A stretch of DNA of 54,163 nt from Prevotella sp. ne3005 (GTDB lineage Bacteria; Bacteroidota; Bacteroidia; Bacteroidales; Bacteroidaceae), in NCBI RefSeq assembly GCF_900110085.1, contig NZ_FOCK01000014.1, positions 1 to 54,163 of the forward strand. The letters run 5' to 3'. Within the stretch, counting starts at the first letter, position 1. Each line of letters begins with the position of its first letter. Under the pieces are notes generated by a model, which was not told where the DNA came from, searched no databases, and saw only the letters and a program-made list of their open reading frames with translations. Made by a program: the position numbers and the translations under genes. Positions 31,765 to 40,286 of this stretch are shown here, in pieces.

Positions 31765-32161
31765 ATTTCTTTTCTATAGTCAACACATTCTTATGATCTT
31801 CATAGGCATAGCGGACATCATCCATCGTACTGCAGACGAGAAAGATACCAAGTCCACCAATAGGGCGTTCATCCCATGACAGAGTGGTATCAGGATCTTC
31901 ATGCTCCAAGGGGTTGAAAGGCACGCCACCATCCTCGAAACGAATCACGATACTATCATTTTTCTGGATATCCACATCCAAAAAGCCATCGGAACCATCT
32001 GGATAGGCATACGACGTCACATTAACGACAATTTCTTCGCAAGCTAACTTCAACGTCATGGCTACATCCTTATTGCAAGAAGAGATCTCTGGTGACTTCA
32101 GGATTTCTTCAAGTATCTGGCTGCCCTGCTCTTTGATAGGTTGGAAATGAAGTCTGCTCAT
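31757..32161 (-). CDS. RsbW/SpoIIAB-like serine kinase (anti-sigma type HATPase)
   Basis: The 134-residue protein is a single GHKL ATPase domain: N box CEEIVVNVTSYAY (about 45-57), G1 FEDGGVPFNP (about 81-90), G2 GGLGIFLV (about 107-114). Proteins of this size phosphorylate STAS antagonists and bind a sigma factor or other target. A matching STAS protein and SpoIIE phosphatase are in the same operon. No sigma factor is encoded nearby, so the output target is unknown. Confidence 0.9.
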   Translation of the reverse strand: MSRLHFQPIKEQGSQILEEILKSPEISSCNKDVAMTLKLACEEIVVNVTSYAYPDGSDGFLDVDIQKNDSIVIRFEDGGVPFNPLEHEDPDTTLSWDERPIGGLGIFLVCSTMDDVRYAYEDHKNVLTIEKKYE

Positions 32162-32163
32162 AC

Positions 32164-32224
32164 CTTTTTTTACCTTTTTACCCTTTTACTTTTTTACCTT
32201 TTTCCCCCTTTTACCTTTTTTCCT
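32164..32224 (-). repeat. Octamer repeats between glgX-like and kinase genes
   Basis: About seven units of ACCTTTTT/ACTTTTTT type on the plus strand (AAAAAGGT family on the mRNA), partly decayed with CCCC interruptions. They begin just upstream of the kinase ATG and extend into the 3' end of the debranching-enzyme gene, where they encode its last residues (KKGKRGKKVKK). Confidence 0.8.
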
Positions 32225-34345
32225 TTCAGCCTTTCCCACAAGGATGATGATGGAACGCGGGCCGACAAGCACCTCGTGCTGGCTCTCAACGAGAGGCTCC
32301 TTGCCTGGTTCGAAGATATCTTCGGGCGACGGCATGCCTGTATTGGCAAATACATGCCAAGCCATGCCTTCAGGAAGCTGAGGCAGTTCGAAGCCATGCA
32401 TCTCCCAGTGCATGTTCATGGCCACATAGATGAAATCATCGGGCACACCATCGGTGGCAGCATATTGTCCGTCGAGCATGAACGCCACTGTGAGATTGTT
32501 ATAGCCGCTTTCGGGCTGCCATGCCTTCACACCATGCCAAGAGAAGTCAGGGTAGCCAAGGCCCAGATAGTCCTGGTGAAAGAGGTGATCTTCGTAGCGA
32601 AGCACTTTGTGCTGACGACGGAACTTGATGATATGCTTGAAGTAGCGGAAGATATCAGCATTCTTCTCCAGGTTGTTCCAGTCGAGCCACGCAATCTCAT
32701 TGTCCTGACAATAGGCGTTGTTATTGCCTTGTTGAGAGTTGCCCATCTCATCGCCCGACAACACCATGGGTATACCCTGGCTCACCATGAGCATGGAGAT
32801 GGCATTTTTCACCTGCTGGTGACGCAGGCGGTTGATGTCGGGATCATCGCTTTCTCCCTCGCAGCCACAGTTCCAACTGTTATTATGGTTTTCGCCATCG
32901 CGATTGTCCTCACCGTTGGCTTCATTATGCTTTTCGTTATACGACACGAGGTCCATCATCGTAAAACCATCGTGTGCCGTGATGAAGTTCACGCTGGCCT
33001 TAATGCCTCGTCCCTGCAAGGCATAGAGGTCGGGCGAGCCAATGATGCGCTCTTTCACATCACCAAGCACCCCTTCGTCGCTCTTCAGGAAACGGCGCAT
33101 GCTATCGCGGAACTTACCATTCCACTCGGCCCAGCGCCCCCATGACGGGAACGAGCCCACCTGATAGAGTCCACCAGCATCCCAAGCCTCAGCGATGAGT
33201 TTGGTCTTGCCAAGAATGGGGTCGTGAGCCAGTGATTCGAGCAATGGCGGGTTCGACATGGGATTACCGTTTTGGTCGCGTCCGAGGATGGCTGCCAAGT
33301 CGAAGCGGAAACCATCGATGTGGTAGTCGGTGACCCAGTAGCGGAGGCTCTCGACAATCATGTCGCGCACATTGGGGTTGTTGCAGTTCAGGGTGTTGCC
33401 ACAGCCACTGAAGTTATAATAATGTCCATCGGGCGTCAGCATGTAATAGGTCTTATTGTCTATGCCACGATAGGAGATATAGGGTCCTTGCTCATTGCCC
33501 TCGGCGGTGTGGTTGAACACCACGTCGAGCATCACCTCGATGCCGTTCTTGTGCAATTGCTTCACCATGTTCTTCAGCTCATCCACCTGCATGGCGAACC
33601 TACCCGTAGAGGCATAGGCAGCCTTGGGGGCGAAGAATCCCACGTTGCTATAGCCCCAGAGGTTATAAAGCGGGCGTCCGTCAACTGGCGAGACACGATG
33701 GTTCTCAAACTCATCGAACTCATGGATGGGCATCAGCTCCACACAGTTGACACCCAGTTCCTTCAGATAGGGAATCTTTTCGATGATGCCAGCAAACGTT
33801 CCCTGGTGTTTCACACCAGAGGCAGCACCACACGTGAAGTTGCGCACGTGCATCTCATAGACGATGAGGTCGTTGACGGGCGTTTCCAATGGCAGGTCGT
33901 CTTCCCAATCGAAATCGGAGAAGACCACACGGGCACGATACTGGTAGAGGCCATCCCAATTGGGCTGTTCCCCCCAAACATCACGACCTACAATCAGCTT
34001 TGCGTAAGGGTCGAGCAGTATCTTCGACTTATCGAAGCGATGGCCTTCTTCTGGAAGGAAGGGACCATCCATCCGGAAGCCATACTCTATGTTCTCATAA
34101 TCCAGGTCGAAGATGATCATCGAGAACACATTACCCAGCCGGAACTCCTTGAAGAAGGGGATCTCGACAAACGGCTTCTCCTCGCGGTTGTGGAAGAGTA
34201 CCAACGTGCAGTCAGTGGCATAACGGGAATATACCGAGAAATTCACCATATTGCCAAAGACCATAGCACCAAACGGATAAGGTCTGCCTGGCCGCAGTTT
34301 CAGTCCCTTATACTCGTGTGTAGGAAACAGATCGACTCTATTCAT
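32186..34345 (-). CDS. glgX: Glycogen debranching enzyme / isoamylase-type GH13
   Basis: The 719-residue enzyme hydrolyses alpha-1,6 branches of glycogen-like glucans. It has an N-terminal CBM48-type domain (about 10-130), then the GH13 barrel with VNCVELMPIHEF, DVVFNHTAEG, GFRFDLAAILG (nucleophile Asp), EAWDAGG (Glu) and FITAHDGFTM. A C-terminal beta domain follows. The last dozen residues are lysine-rich and are encoded by octamer repeats. It has no signal peptide and should be cytoplasmic. It sits inside an operon between a STAS gene and an RsbW-like gene, an unusual place for a glycogen enzyme. Confidence 0.9.
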   Translation of the reverse strand: MNRVDLFPTHEYKGLKLRPGRPYPFGAMVFGNMVNFSVYSRYATDCTLVLFHNREEKPFVEIPFFKEFRLGNVFSMIIFDLDYENIEYGFRMDGPFLPEEGHRFDKSKILLDPYAKLIVGRDVWGEQPNWDGLYQYRARVVFSDFDWEDDLPLETPVNDLIVYEMHVRNFTCGAASGVKHQGTFAGIIEKIPYLKELGVNCVELMPIHEFDEFENHRVSPVDGRPLYNLWGYSNVGFFAPKAAYASTGRFAMQVDELKNMVKQLHKNGIEVMLDVVFNHTAEGNEQGPYISYRGIDNKTYYMLTPDGHYYNFSGCGNTLNCNNPNVRDMIVESLRYWVTDYHIDGFRFDLAAILGRDQNGNPMSNPPLLESLAHDPILGKTKLIAEAWDAGGLYQVGSFPSWGRWAEWNGKFRDSMRRFLKSDEGVLGDVKERIIGSPDLYALQGRGIKASVNFITAHDGFTMMDLVSYNEKHNEANGEDNRDGENHNNSWNCGCEGESDDPDINRLRHQQVKNAISMLMVSQGIPMVLSGDEMGNSQQGNNNAYCQDNEIAWLDWNNLEKNADIFRYFKHIIKFRRQHKVLRYEDHLFHQDYLGLGYPDFSWHGVKAWQPESGYNNLTVAFMLDGQYAATDGVPDDFIYVAMNMHWEMHGFELPQLPEGMAWHVFANTGMPSPEDIFEPGKEPLVESQHEVLVGPRSIIILVGKAERKKGKRGKKVKK

Positions 34346-34373
34346 CGTTTTTCCCTTTTACTGATTTACCTTT

Positions 34374-34685
34374 TTACTCTTTTACCTTCTCCATGCATTC
34401 TTCCATCGTACTGAAAGATTCGAAGAAGGTATTAAAGCCAGTGACTTCCATGACGTCTTTGACCTTGTCGCGGACTCCAACCAGATAGAGATTCAGTCCT
34501 TTAGCGGCTGTCACCTTCTTGGAATAGAGCAACACGCGCAAGCCTGTACTTGAGATGTAGTCACAGGCAGTCATGTCAATCACCACATTAGAACCTTTGT
34601 CCATAATGGCCTTGATACCATCCTGCACTTCCTGGGAATTGAAAGAGTCCAGCTGTTCGCCTATTTGATATACTTCAAAATCCAT
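34374..34685 (-). CDS. STAS-domain anti-sigma factor antagonist
   Basis: The 103-residue protein (ATG at 34685, MDFEVYQIGEQLDSFNSQ) is a single STAS domain like RsbV/SpoIIAA. The phosphorylation loop DYISSTGLRVLL contains S46-T47-G48, matching the STG of RsbV, where the serine is the phosphoacceptor. The start gives the normal family length; an upstream frame extension would overlap the amylase gene. It lies 8 bp after the amylase stop and 28 bp before the glgX-like gene, in the same operon as its likely kinase and phosphatase. Confidence 0.93.
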   Translation of the reverse strand: MDFEVYQIGEQLDSFNSQEVQDGIKAIMDKGSNVVIDMTACDYISSTGLRVLLYSKKVTAAKGLNLYLVGVRDKVKDVMEVTGFNTFFESFSTMEECMEKVKE

Positions 34686-34693
34686 ACAATCGG

Positions 34694-35842
34694 TTATTTG
34701 ATTCGTAGTTGTGGAGCCTTCGCCCAATCCATGCAGTTGCGCACACGCAGATCGGCATAGGGCTCAGCGTTGAAGATGGTCTTCGTGATGGTCATCAGCT
34801 GTTCTGTGCCATAGAGGAAAGAGAACGGGCGAGCCAATTCCATCGTCAGGTCGATAGCTTCCTGCAACAGGTTCACATCGTCATGACAATCGAACATGAA
34901 CCTGTCGGTGTCGTGATTATCCAAGAACAATACCAACTTAAAGTCGGCAGGATACTTGGCGAAATGGTCGGCAATCTTACTGCGCAGGGTCTGATTGCCC
35001 TTAATGCCCCGACCTGCACGGATTTCCTCTAAGAGGATGTCGCGATAAGCAAAGTCAAGAACACCATCCAGTGTATCCACGTAGTCGGCCTGCAGATCGT
35101 CTTGACTAAAGGGCTTTGTGTCTTGTGCCAGGAACTCCTGTAATCTGGCGTCTGTCTTGAAATACAGCTGTCCAGCCAACTGCGGACCAATGCCAAATGG
35201 CCACACCTCACCAAACACGATGATGTCGCTGCGGATGGCCTGCAGACTATCGCGAAGATCCTTCAGAAAACGATGCGGCTGCCCCAGCGCATGGTCTATG
35301 CGGAAAGCATCCACGCCCATGCGAGCGAGTTTTTCTGCCTTGTCAATCATGAAACTGGCTACTTCGGGGTTCGTCAGATTAAACTTTGGCAGGTCGCCGA
35401 AGCCCAAGAACGAGACAAACTCATCGCTGTCCTCCTTCGGATAGAAGAACCAGTCGCGATGCTTACCACCATTTTTCAGCAGCGACTGCTCAAAGATAGG
35501 TGCCTGATACCAGCAATGGTTAGGTACAAAGTCGCAGATAATCTTTATACCCTTATCGTGGGCCAGATCGAGCAACTGCTGATAGTCCTCCCACGTACCG
35601 AAGTGCGGATCGACATCTTCGAAGTTCAAGGTATGATACCCATGATAATTTGCCGACTTGAAGATAGGCGAGAGCATGATGGCGTTGAAGCCCAGTTCCT
35701 TGATGTAGTCAAGCTTTTCAATCACGCCTTGCAGGTTTCCTCCGCAAAAGACATTCTCACTCTTTGGCGGCACCTGCCACCCTCCGTTGAATCTGTCAAT
35801 CAACAGATGATAGATTCGGATGTTGTCAAACCAGTTACTCAT
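34694..35842 (-). CDS. GH13 alpha-amylase family enzyme, cytoplasmic
   Basis: The 382-residue protein is a compact GH13 enzyme without signal peptide. Conserved blocks are CDFVPNHCW (region I), GVDAFRIDHAL (II, nucleophile Asp), VFGEVWPF (III, Glu) and LFLDNHDTDRF (IV). It should act on maltodextrins or glycogen fragments in the cytoplasm. It is the first gene of the five-gene operon that continues with STAS, glgX-like, RsbW-like and SpoIIE genes, and has a promoter at 35892-35923. Confidence 0.9.
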   Translation of the reverse strand: MSNWFDNIRIYHLLIDRFNGGWQVPPKSENVFCGGNLQGVIEKLDYIKELGFNAIMLSPIFKSANYHGYHTLNFEDVDPHFGTWEDYQQLLDLAHDKGIKIICDFVPNHCWYQAPIFEQSLLKNGGKHRDWFFYPKEDSDEFVSFLGFGDLPKFNLTNPEVASFMIDKAEKLARMGVDAFRIDHALGQPHRFLKDLRDSLQAIRSDIIVFGEVWPFGIGPQLAGQLYFKTDARLQEFLAQDTKPFSQDDLQADYVDTLDGVLDFAYRDILLEEIRAGRGIKGNQTLRSKIADHFAKYPADFKLVLFLDNHDTDRFMFDCHDDVNLLQEAIDLTMELARPFSFLYGTEQLMTITKTIFNAEPYADLRVRNCMDWAKAPQLRIK

Positions 35843-35891
35843 AGCTGTTATTTTTATAGTTCTTGATTCTTACTTTAACTATTTCAATGTG

Positions 35892-35923
35892 CAAAAATAA
35901 CCAATTATTTCCTAATTATCAAG
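35892..35923 (-). promoter_or_regulatory. Promoter of the amylase/partner-switch operon
   Basis: CTTG (35923-35920, one mismatch to TTTG), 20 bases, TATTTTTG (35899-35892) on the minus strand; ATG about 50 bases downstream. The rest of the 274-bp gap to the HerA-like gene is AT-rich and shows only that gene's promoter. Confidence 0.7.
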
Positions 35924-36061
35924 CTTTAGGTTTCCAAAAACATATCCATTTACTCTTTTTCTCCCAAAATTTACGCATAATTAACATTATCCCGCTGATA
36001 TCGAATAGAAATAGTTCATAAAAAAGTTGATCGATTCTTATTCTATTTTGATAAATATTTG

Positions 36062-36069
36062 TATCTTTG
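36062..36069 (+). promoter_or_regulatory. -7 box of the HerA-like gene
   Basis: TATCTTTG, 48 bases before the ATG at 36117; no exact -33 at the usual distance. Confidence 0.6.
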
Positions 36070-36116
36070 CTGCGGAAATGTATCAAATAAAGAAAATAAC
36101 ATAAACTATAAATCTT

Positions 36117-37700
36117 ATGTACGACAAAGAAAGAGGGCTGTATATTGCCCATTGCGCCAATGGCGCGCTCAGCATTACTGGTAAGATGGCAAACCGTCAT
36201 GGACTCATTGCGGGTGCCACAGGTACAGGTAAGACCGTTACCCTGCAGGTGATGGCCGAGACATTCTGCCAGGCAGGCGTGCCCTGCTTCATGGCAGATA
36301 TGAAGGGCGACCTCAGCGGTATCTCTCAGGTGGGAAAACTCAGTGGATTCATCGAGAAGCGCATGCCTGAGTTCGGCATCGAGAACCCAGAGTTCCAGAG
36401 CTGTCCCGTACGATTCTTCGACGTATTCGGCGAACAGGGTCACCCCATGCGTGCCACTATCTCTCAGATGGGTCCCATGTTGCTCAGTCGCCTGTTAGGA
36501 CTGAATGAGACGCAGGACGGTGTACTGAATATCGTGTTCCGTATCGCTGACGAACGCGGGCTCCTGTTGCTCGACATGAAAGACCTGCGTTCGATGCTCG
36601 ACTGGGTATCGAAGAATGCCAAGGAGTACACCACGAAATACGGCAACATCTCCACTGCTACCGTAGGTGCCATCCAGCGCGCCCTGTTGCAGCTGGAGAA
36701 CCAGGGTGCCGATAAGTTCTTCGGAGAGCCTTCGTTCGACATCTATGACCTGATGCAGACAGAGGGAGGCAAGGGTGTGATGAACGTGCTGGCTGCTGAC
36801 AAGCTGATGCTGCAGCCCAAGCTCTACTCCACCTTCCTGCTGTGGTTGCTGTCGGAACTCTACTCCACCCTACCTGAGGTAGGCGACCTGCCTCAGCCCA
36901 AGCTTGTGTTCTTCTTCGACGAAGCCCACATGCTGTTCAACGACACCTCGAAGGCCCTGCTCGACAAGATTGAACAGGTGATCCGTCTCATCCGCTCCAA
37001 GGGTGTGGGTATCTACTTTATTACCCAGAGTCCTACGGATATCCCTGAGAACATTCTCGGACAGCTCGGTAACCGTGTGCAGCACGCACTCCGTGCCTAT
37101 ACCCCGAAGGATCAGAAGGCCGTCAAGACTGCAGCTGACACTTTCCGTGCCAATCCGTCGTTTAAGACTGATGAAGCCATCATGAACCTCGAAACGGGCG
37201 AGGCCCTGGTAAGCTTCCTCGACGAGAAGGGTGCGCCCACCATGGTGGAGCGTGCAAAGATTCTGTTCCCTCTCAGTCAGATTGGGGCTGTTACCGAGGG
37301 GCAGCGTCTCGACATCATCAAGCAGAGTCGCATCTATGGTAAGTATGATACGCCCATCGACCGCGAGAGTGCCTTCGAGGTGCTGATGGCCGATGCAGAG
37401 CGACAGCTAGCAGAGCAACAGCAGCAGGAGACGGAGATCGACATTCCGAAGCCAGGAGAGGTCAAGGCCGAGAAGAAAAAGGCGGGCATGATGAGTAAGG
37501 TCTGGAAGGCTGTGCTCACAGCCATCACCTCTACCCTTGCCACCATTCTTGGCACCTACGTAAGCGACAAGGTGACAGGTAAGAAGACCAAGTCGAGGAC
37601 CTCTGCCACAGGTCGTGTGGTGAAGAATGCCACAAGTGCCGCCACGCGTTCCATCACCAAGGAACTGACACGCGACATACTTGGCAACTTAGTGAAATAA
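36117..37700 (+). CDS. HerA-like ATPase, DUF853 family
   Basis: The 527-residue protein is a P-loop ATPase of the HerA/FtsK superfamily (DUF853, E. coli YjgR group). Walker A is [14 protein letters not shown] (about 30-43), Walker [12 protein letters not shown] (about 262-272), followed by [20 protein letters not shown] and [13 protein letters not shown]-terminal Lys/Glu-rich coiled part (about 425-470) leads to a glycine-alanine hydrophobic and basic end. The group is widespread but its substrate is unknown; DNA translocation or repair is inferred from fold. It is monocistronic, and converges with the PPTase gene with no gap. Confidence 0.88.
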   Translation: MYDKERGLYIAHCANGALSITGKMANRHGLIAGATGTGKTVTLQVMAETFCQAGVPCFMADMKGDLSGISQVGKLSGFIEKRMPEFGIENPEFQSCPVRFFDVFGEQGHPMRATISQMGPMLLSRLLGLNETQDGVLNIVFRIADERGLLLLDMKDLRSMLDWVSKNAKEYTTKYGNISTATVGAIQRALLQLENQGADKFFGEPSFDIYDLMQTEGGKGVMNVLAADKLMLQPKLYSTFLLWLLSELYSTLPEVGDLPQPKLVFFFDEAHMLFNDTSKALLDKIEQVIRLIRSKGVGIYFITQSPTDIPENILGQLGNRVQHALRAYTPKDQKAVKTAADTFRANPSFKTDEAIMNLETGEALVSFLDEKGAPTMVERAKILFPLSQIGAVTEGQRLDIIKQSRIYGKYDTPIDRESAFEVLMADAERQLAEQQQQETEIDIPKPGEVKAEKKKAGMMSKVWKAVLTAITSTLATILGTYVSDKVTGKKTKSRTSATGRVVKNATSAATRSITKELTRDILGNLVK

Positions 37701-38261
37701 TTAAAGATTCTCGCAAACTGTATAGATATACCGCTGTCGCTCGACAGTGGTATATTTATATTTCCGGGTATCTATCACCGTCTTCATGTCGTTGCTGATA
37801 CCCGTACCTATGAGTTTCATGGTGGCCTCTTTCATGGTCCAGAAACGGATGAAAGCCACTTCAGGATGCTCCGAGGAATGAATCTGCGCACACTCTTCCT
37901 CATTCATGGTGTAATTGACCAGGTTATCCTTATACTCACGAAAGCTCTCCACGTCGACACCTATGGGCTGATTGCTGACGACACAGACTGCTGCCTCCTT
38001 ACAATGACTGAGGTTGAAGAATATCTCAGGATGGTCCACGATGGAGGGTTTGCCATGTTCGTTGTATGTAAAGACTGGATTCTCGGTGATACCATACTCC
38101 TCACGAAGGGCTTGTTTCAGAAGCCGATAGGCCAGCACACAGAGTCGCTGTCCCTGTTCATGTCGGAACTTCAAGGCCTGTTCCCGACGCTGCTCAGAAA
38201 TTTCCTTCAAAGCCGCCTCGAGATCAAACTCCCAGATATCCTCGCTTACCAATACCCGCAT
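37701..38261 (-). CDS. 4'-phosphopantetheinyl transferase superfamily protein
   Basis: The 186-residue protein has the Sfp-type motifs: KPSIVDHPEIFFNLSHCKE, IGVDVESF (magnesium-binding Asp and Glu) and FWTMKEATMKLIGTG (W-x-x-K-E-A). It transfers phosphopantetheine from CoA to carrier proteins, activating acyl or peptidyl carriers. It is downstream of rmuC on the same strand with a 94-bp spacer. At 186 residues it is shorter than Sfp (about 224) but normal for the compact group. No biosynthetic cluster is nearby. Confidence 0.92.
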   Translation of the reverse strand: MRVLVSEDIWEFDLEAALKEISEQRREQALKFRHEQGQRLCVLAYRLLKQALREEYGITENPVFTYNEHGKPSIVDHPEIFFNLSHCKEAAVCVVSNQPIGVDVESFREYKDNLVNYTMNEEECAQIHSSEHPEVAFIRFWTMKEATMKLIGTGISNDMKTVIDTRKYKYTTVERQRYIYTVCENL

Positions 38262-38280
38262 TTTTTCATTTTTACCTTTG

Positions 38281-38345
38281 ATGTTTCACATCGAGCTCGC
38301 TCACGTTCGGCATAGCTCAAGCAAGCTTGACTCTGCTCTCACTTA
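38281..38345. repeat. GC-rich repeat-like spacer between rmuC and the PPTase gene
   Basis: The spacer contains GAGCTCGCTCACG, GGCATAGCTCAAGCAAGCTT and TGACTCTGCTCTCAC with several short internal palindromes (GAGCTC, AAGCTT). It looks like a decayed palindromic element but is not the family at 1514 and 40221. I cannot define its borders. Confidence 0.35.
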
Positions 38346-38355
38346 ATCGCGACCT

Positions 38356-39678
38356 TCACTCCAGTCCTATTTCTGGCATGGGAATCTTACGGTTCACATT
38401 CTCCTTGGCACCCAGGTCTACGAGTTCACGTCCCTTCTGTGCCACACTCTGGCGACCCGTAATCAGTTTATTGTTCGCACTATCATAGGCCTCCTGCACC
38501 TTATGGATCTTCTCGCCCAGTTCATTGTAACGCTGTACGAAGTCACCTAAGCGGTCAAGCAACTGCTCTGCCAGTCCGAACACCTTCTCCTGATTCTCTG
38601 CCTGCTGGTTCTGTACCCAGGCGATATGGATCATGTGGAGGATACCCAAGAGGTTCTGCTCGCCCGTCACAAAGACCTTCTTCTCAAATGCCTCGCGCCA
38701 GAGTGTAGGGTCATTGGCCAGGGCCAACTGCAACGACGATTCGAAGGGCACGAACATAATCACGAAGTCAACCGTTTCACGACCGTTCTTGATATATTTG
38801 GAATAGTCCTTACGTGCCAACTCATTCACATGCTGGCGCACGCTCTTGATATGATCCTGCAGGAAACGTTCCTTCTCCTCTGGCGTCTGAGCGTTAACAT
38901 ACTTCTCATACGCCACCAGCGACACCTTCGAATCGACGATGGCATCCTGTCCCTGCGGATAGTGCAGGATCACATCGGGCTGCATCTCCCGCCCTGTCTC
39001 ATCATGTTTTAGCGGACGCCCCATCTCGTCGCGCAATCGGGCCTGCACCTCGTAGTGGATGCCCTCTGTCAGTCCCTGACTGGCGAGCAAATCACCCAGG
39101 ATAATCTCTCCCATGTTACCACTCACCTTATTATCCCTGCGCAACACATTGGCCAGACCCTCCGTCTTCTCCCCCAGCTGCTGCGTCTGCTGCATCATCT
39201 GGATCATCTGTTCACGGAAGGAGGCCGAATGGGCTGCACTCTCTTTCTGATTCTCACTGATGGCCTTCTGCATGTTGGCGATAGCATCCTTCAAGGGTTG
39301 GGTGATACCCGTCATCGTTTCCGTATTCGACTCCTTCAGCTTTGAGGCACTACGTTCCAGCACCTGCTGGGCCATAGTCATAAACTGGGCATCGCGTTTC
39401 TGCTGTTCTTCCTGCTTCTCGCCACGCACCTCTTCCATCTGCTGGTGCATCAGCTCCAGTTCCCTGCCCTGCGTCTCAGCCTTGGCATGCAGTTCCTTGT
39501 TCTCCGCCTCCAGATGGCGCACCCTACTGGTGGCATCCGCCAACTGCTCTCCTTTCATCGAGAGTTCGATATCCTTTTTGCCTCCTTCGATACGGAGCAC
39601 GTCCATCTTTCTGTCCATCAGCAGATAGAGTGCCACAGCCCCTATTGCCACACCTATTATTATATATAAGACTACCAT
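38356..39678 (-). CDS. rmuC: DNA recombination protein RmuC
   Basis: The 440-residue protein starts with a membrane anchor (MVVLYIIIGVAIGAVALYLL), followed by a long coiled coil (about 30-150) and the RmuC nuclease-like domain (about 180-400), with QPDVILHYPQGQDAIVDSKV, VDFVIMFVPFE and LGILHMIHIAW. RmuC limits inversions and recombination at repeats, which is of interest in such a repeat-rich region. The start at 39678 removes an unsupported 13-codon extension. A -7 box TAATTTTG lies at 39706-39699. Confidence 0.93.
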   Translation of the reverse strand: MVVLYIIIGVAIGAVALYLLMDRKMDVLRIEGGKKDIELSMKGEQLADATSRVRHLEAENKELHAKAETQGRELELMHQQMEEVRGEKQEEQQKRDAQFMTMAQQVLERSASKLKESNTETMTGITQPLKDAIANMQKAISENQKESAAHSASFREQMIQMMQQTQQLGEKTEGLANVLRRDNKVSGNMGEIILGDLLASQGLTEGIHYEVQARLRDEMGRPLKHDETGREMQPDVILHYPQGQDAIVDSKVSLVAYEKYVNAQTPEEKERFLQDHIKSVRQHVNELARKDYSKYIKNGRETVDFVIMFVPFESSLQLALANDPTLWREAFEKKVFVTGEQNLLGILHMIHIAWVQNQQAENQEKVFGLAEQLLDRLGDFVQRYNELGEKIHKVQEAYDSANNKLITGRQSVAQKGRELVDLGAKENVNRKIPMPEIGLE

Positions 39679-39724
39679 GCTGTTTAATGATTTTGTGGCA
39701 AAATTACAAAAAAACACTTAAATA

Positions 39725-39756
39725 ATTGCATTTCTCAGATAATTTATTTATTTTTG
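39725..39756 (+). promoter_or_regulatory. Promoter of the DUF4332 gene
   Basis: ATTG (39725-39728, one mismatch), 20 bases, TATTTTTG (39749-39756); ATG at 39800. Confidence 0.7.
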
Positions 39757-39799
39757 CAGCAAGAAAACGTTCTTATCAATCATTAAAAACTTTAGGATT

Positions 39800-40207
39800 A
39801 TGGATTACAAGATTATCGACATCGAAGGTGTAGGCGACGTTTATGCAGAGAAGCTGACAGCCGCTGGTATTAACAAGGTGAGCGAACTGCTCGAGAAGTG
39901 TGCTGCCCCCAAGGGCCGTAAGGAGTTGGCTGAGGCCACTGGCATCAGCGAGAAACTGATCCTGCGTTGGACCAACCATGCCGACCTGTTCCGTATCAAT
40001 GGCGTAGGTCCTCAGTTTGCCGAACTGCTCGAGGCCGCTGGCGTCGACACCGTGAAAGAGTTCCGTCATCGTGTGGCAGAGAATCTGCAGCCCAAGCTCG
40101 TAGAGACCAACGACGCCAAGAACATCTGCAACCGTGTGCCTGCTGTCAGTGAGATCCAGAAGATGATCGATCAGGCCAAAGAACTGGAACCGAAGGTAAC
40201 GTATTAA
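39800..40207 (+). CDS. DUF4332 helix-hairpin-helix protein
   Basis: The 135-residue protein is a DUF4332-type module, with two helix-hairpin-helix-like repeats: DIEGVGDVYAEKLTAAGI (about 7-24) and RINGVGPQFAELLEAAGV (about 64-81). Such G-V-G hairpins bind DNA non-specifically, as in polymerase and topoisomerase accessory domains. Many DUF4332 proteins are longer; here the module stands alone. Neighbours rmuC and a RecD-like helicase also act on DNA, but transcription is separate. A palindromic element follows its stop by 13 bp. Confidence 0.85.
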   Translation: MDYKIIDIEGVGDVYAEKLTAAGINKVSELLEKCAAPKGRKELAEATGISEKLILRWTNHADLFRINGVGPQFAELLEAAGVDTVKEFRHRVAENLQPKLVETNDAKNICNRVPAVSEIQKMIDQAKELEPKVTY

Positions 40208-40220
40208 AAGCTTCGCTTTT

Positions 40221-40286
40221 GTCATTCCGAGCGTAGTCGAGGAATCTCATGAGATTTCTCCATGCGCTTCGCTTAGTCGAAATGAC
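40221..40286. repeat. Palindromic element copy R2, supplying the stop of the RecD-like gene
   Basis: This 66-bp copy is the simplest of the family: GTCATTCCGAGCGTAGTCGA at one end, CGCTTCGCTTAGTCGAAATG-AC at the other, with AATCTCATGAGATTTCTCCA in the centre. The minus-strand RecD-like gene ends inside it: its last four residues (CHFD) and TAA stop (40275-40273) are element sequence. The remainder lies between convergent genes. Confidence 0.9.

Noticed and set aside
33272..34414. Open frame of 380 codons antisense to the debranching enzyme gene
   Set aside because: Same reason: GH13 motifs are on the other strand, and the antisense frame is rich in His and Val as expected of a mirror frame.
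34374..34727. Longer start for the STAS gene at 34727
   Set aside because: It would overlap the amylase coding sequence and add residues that the family lacks; ATG 34685 gives the usual length.
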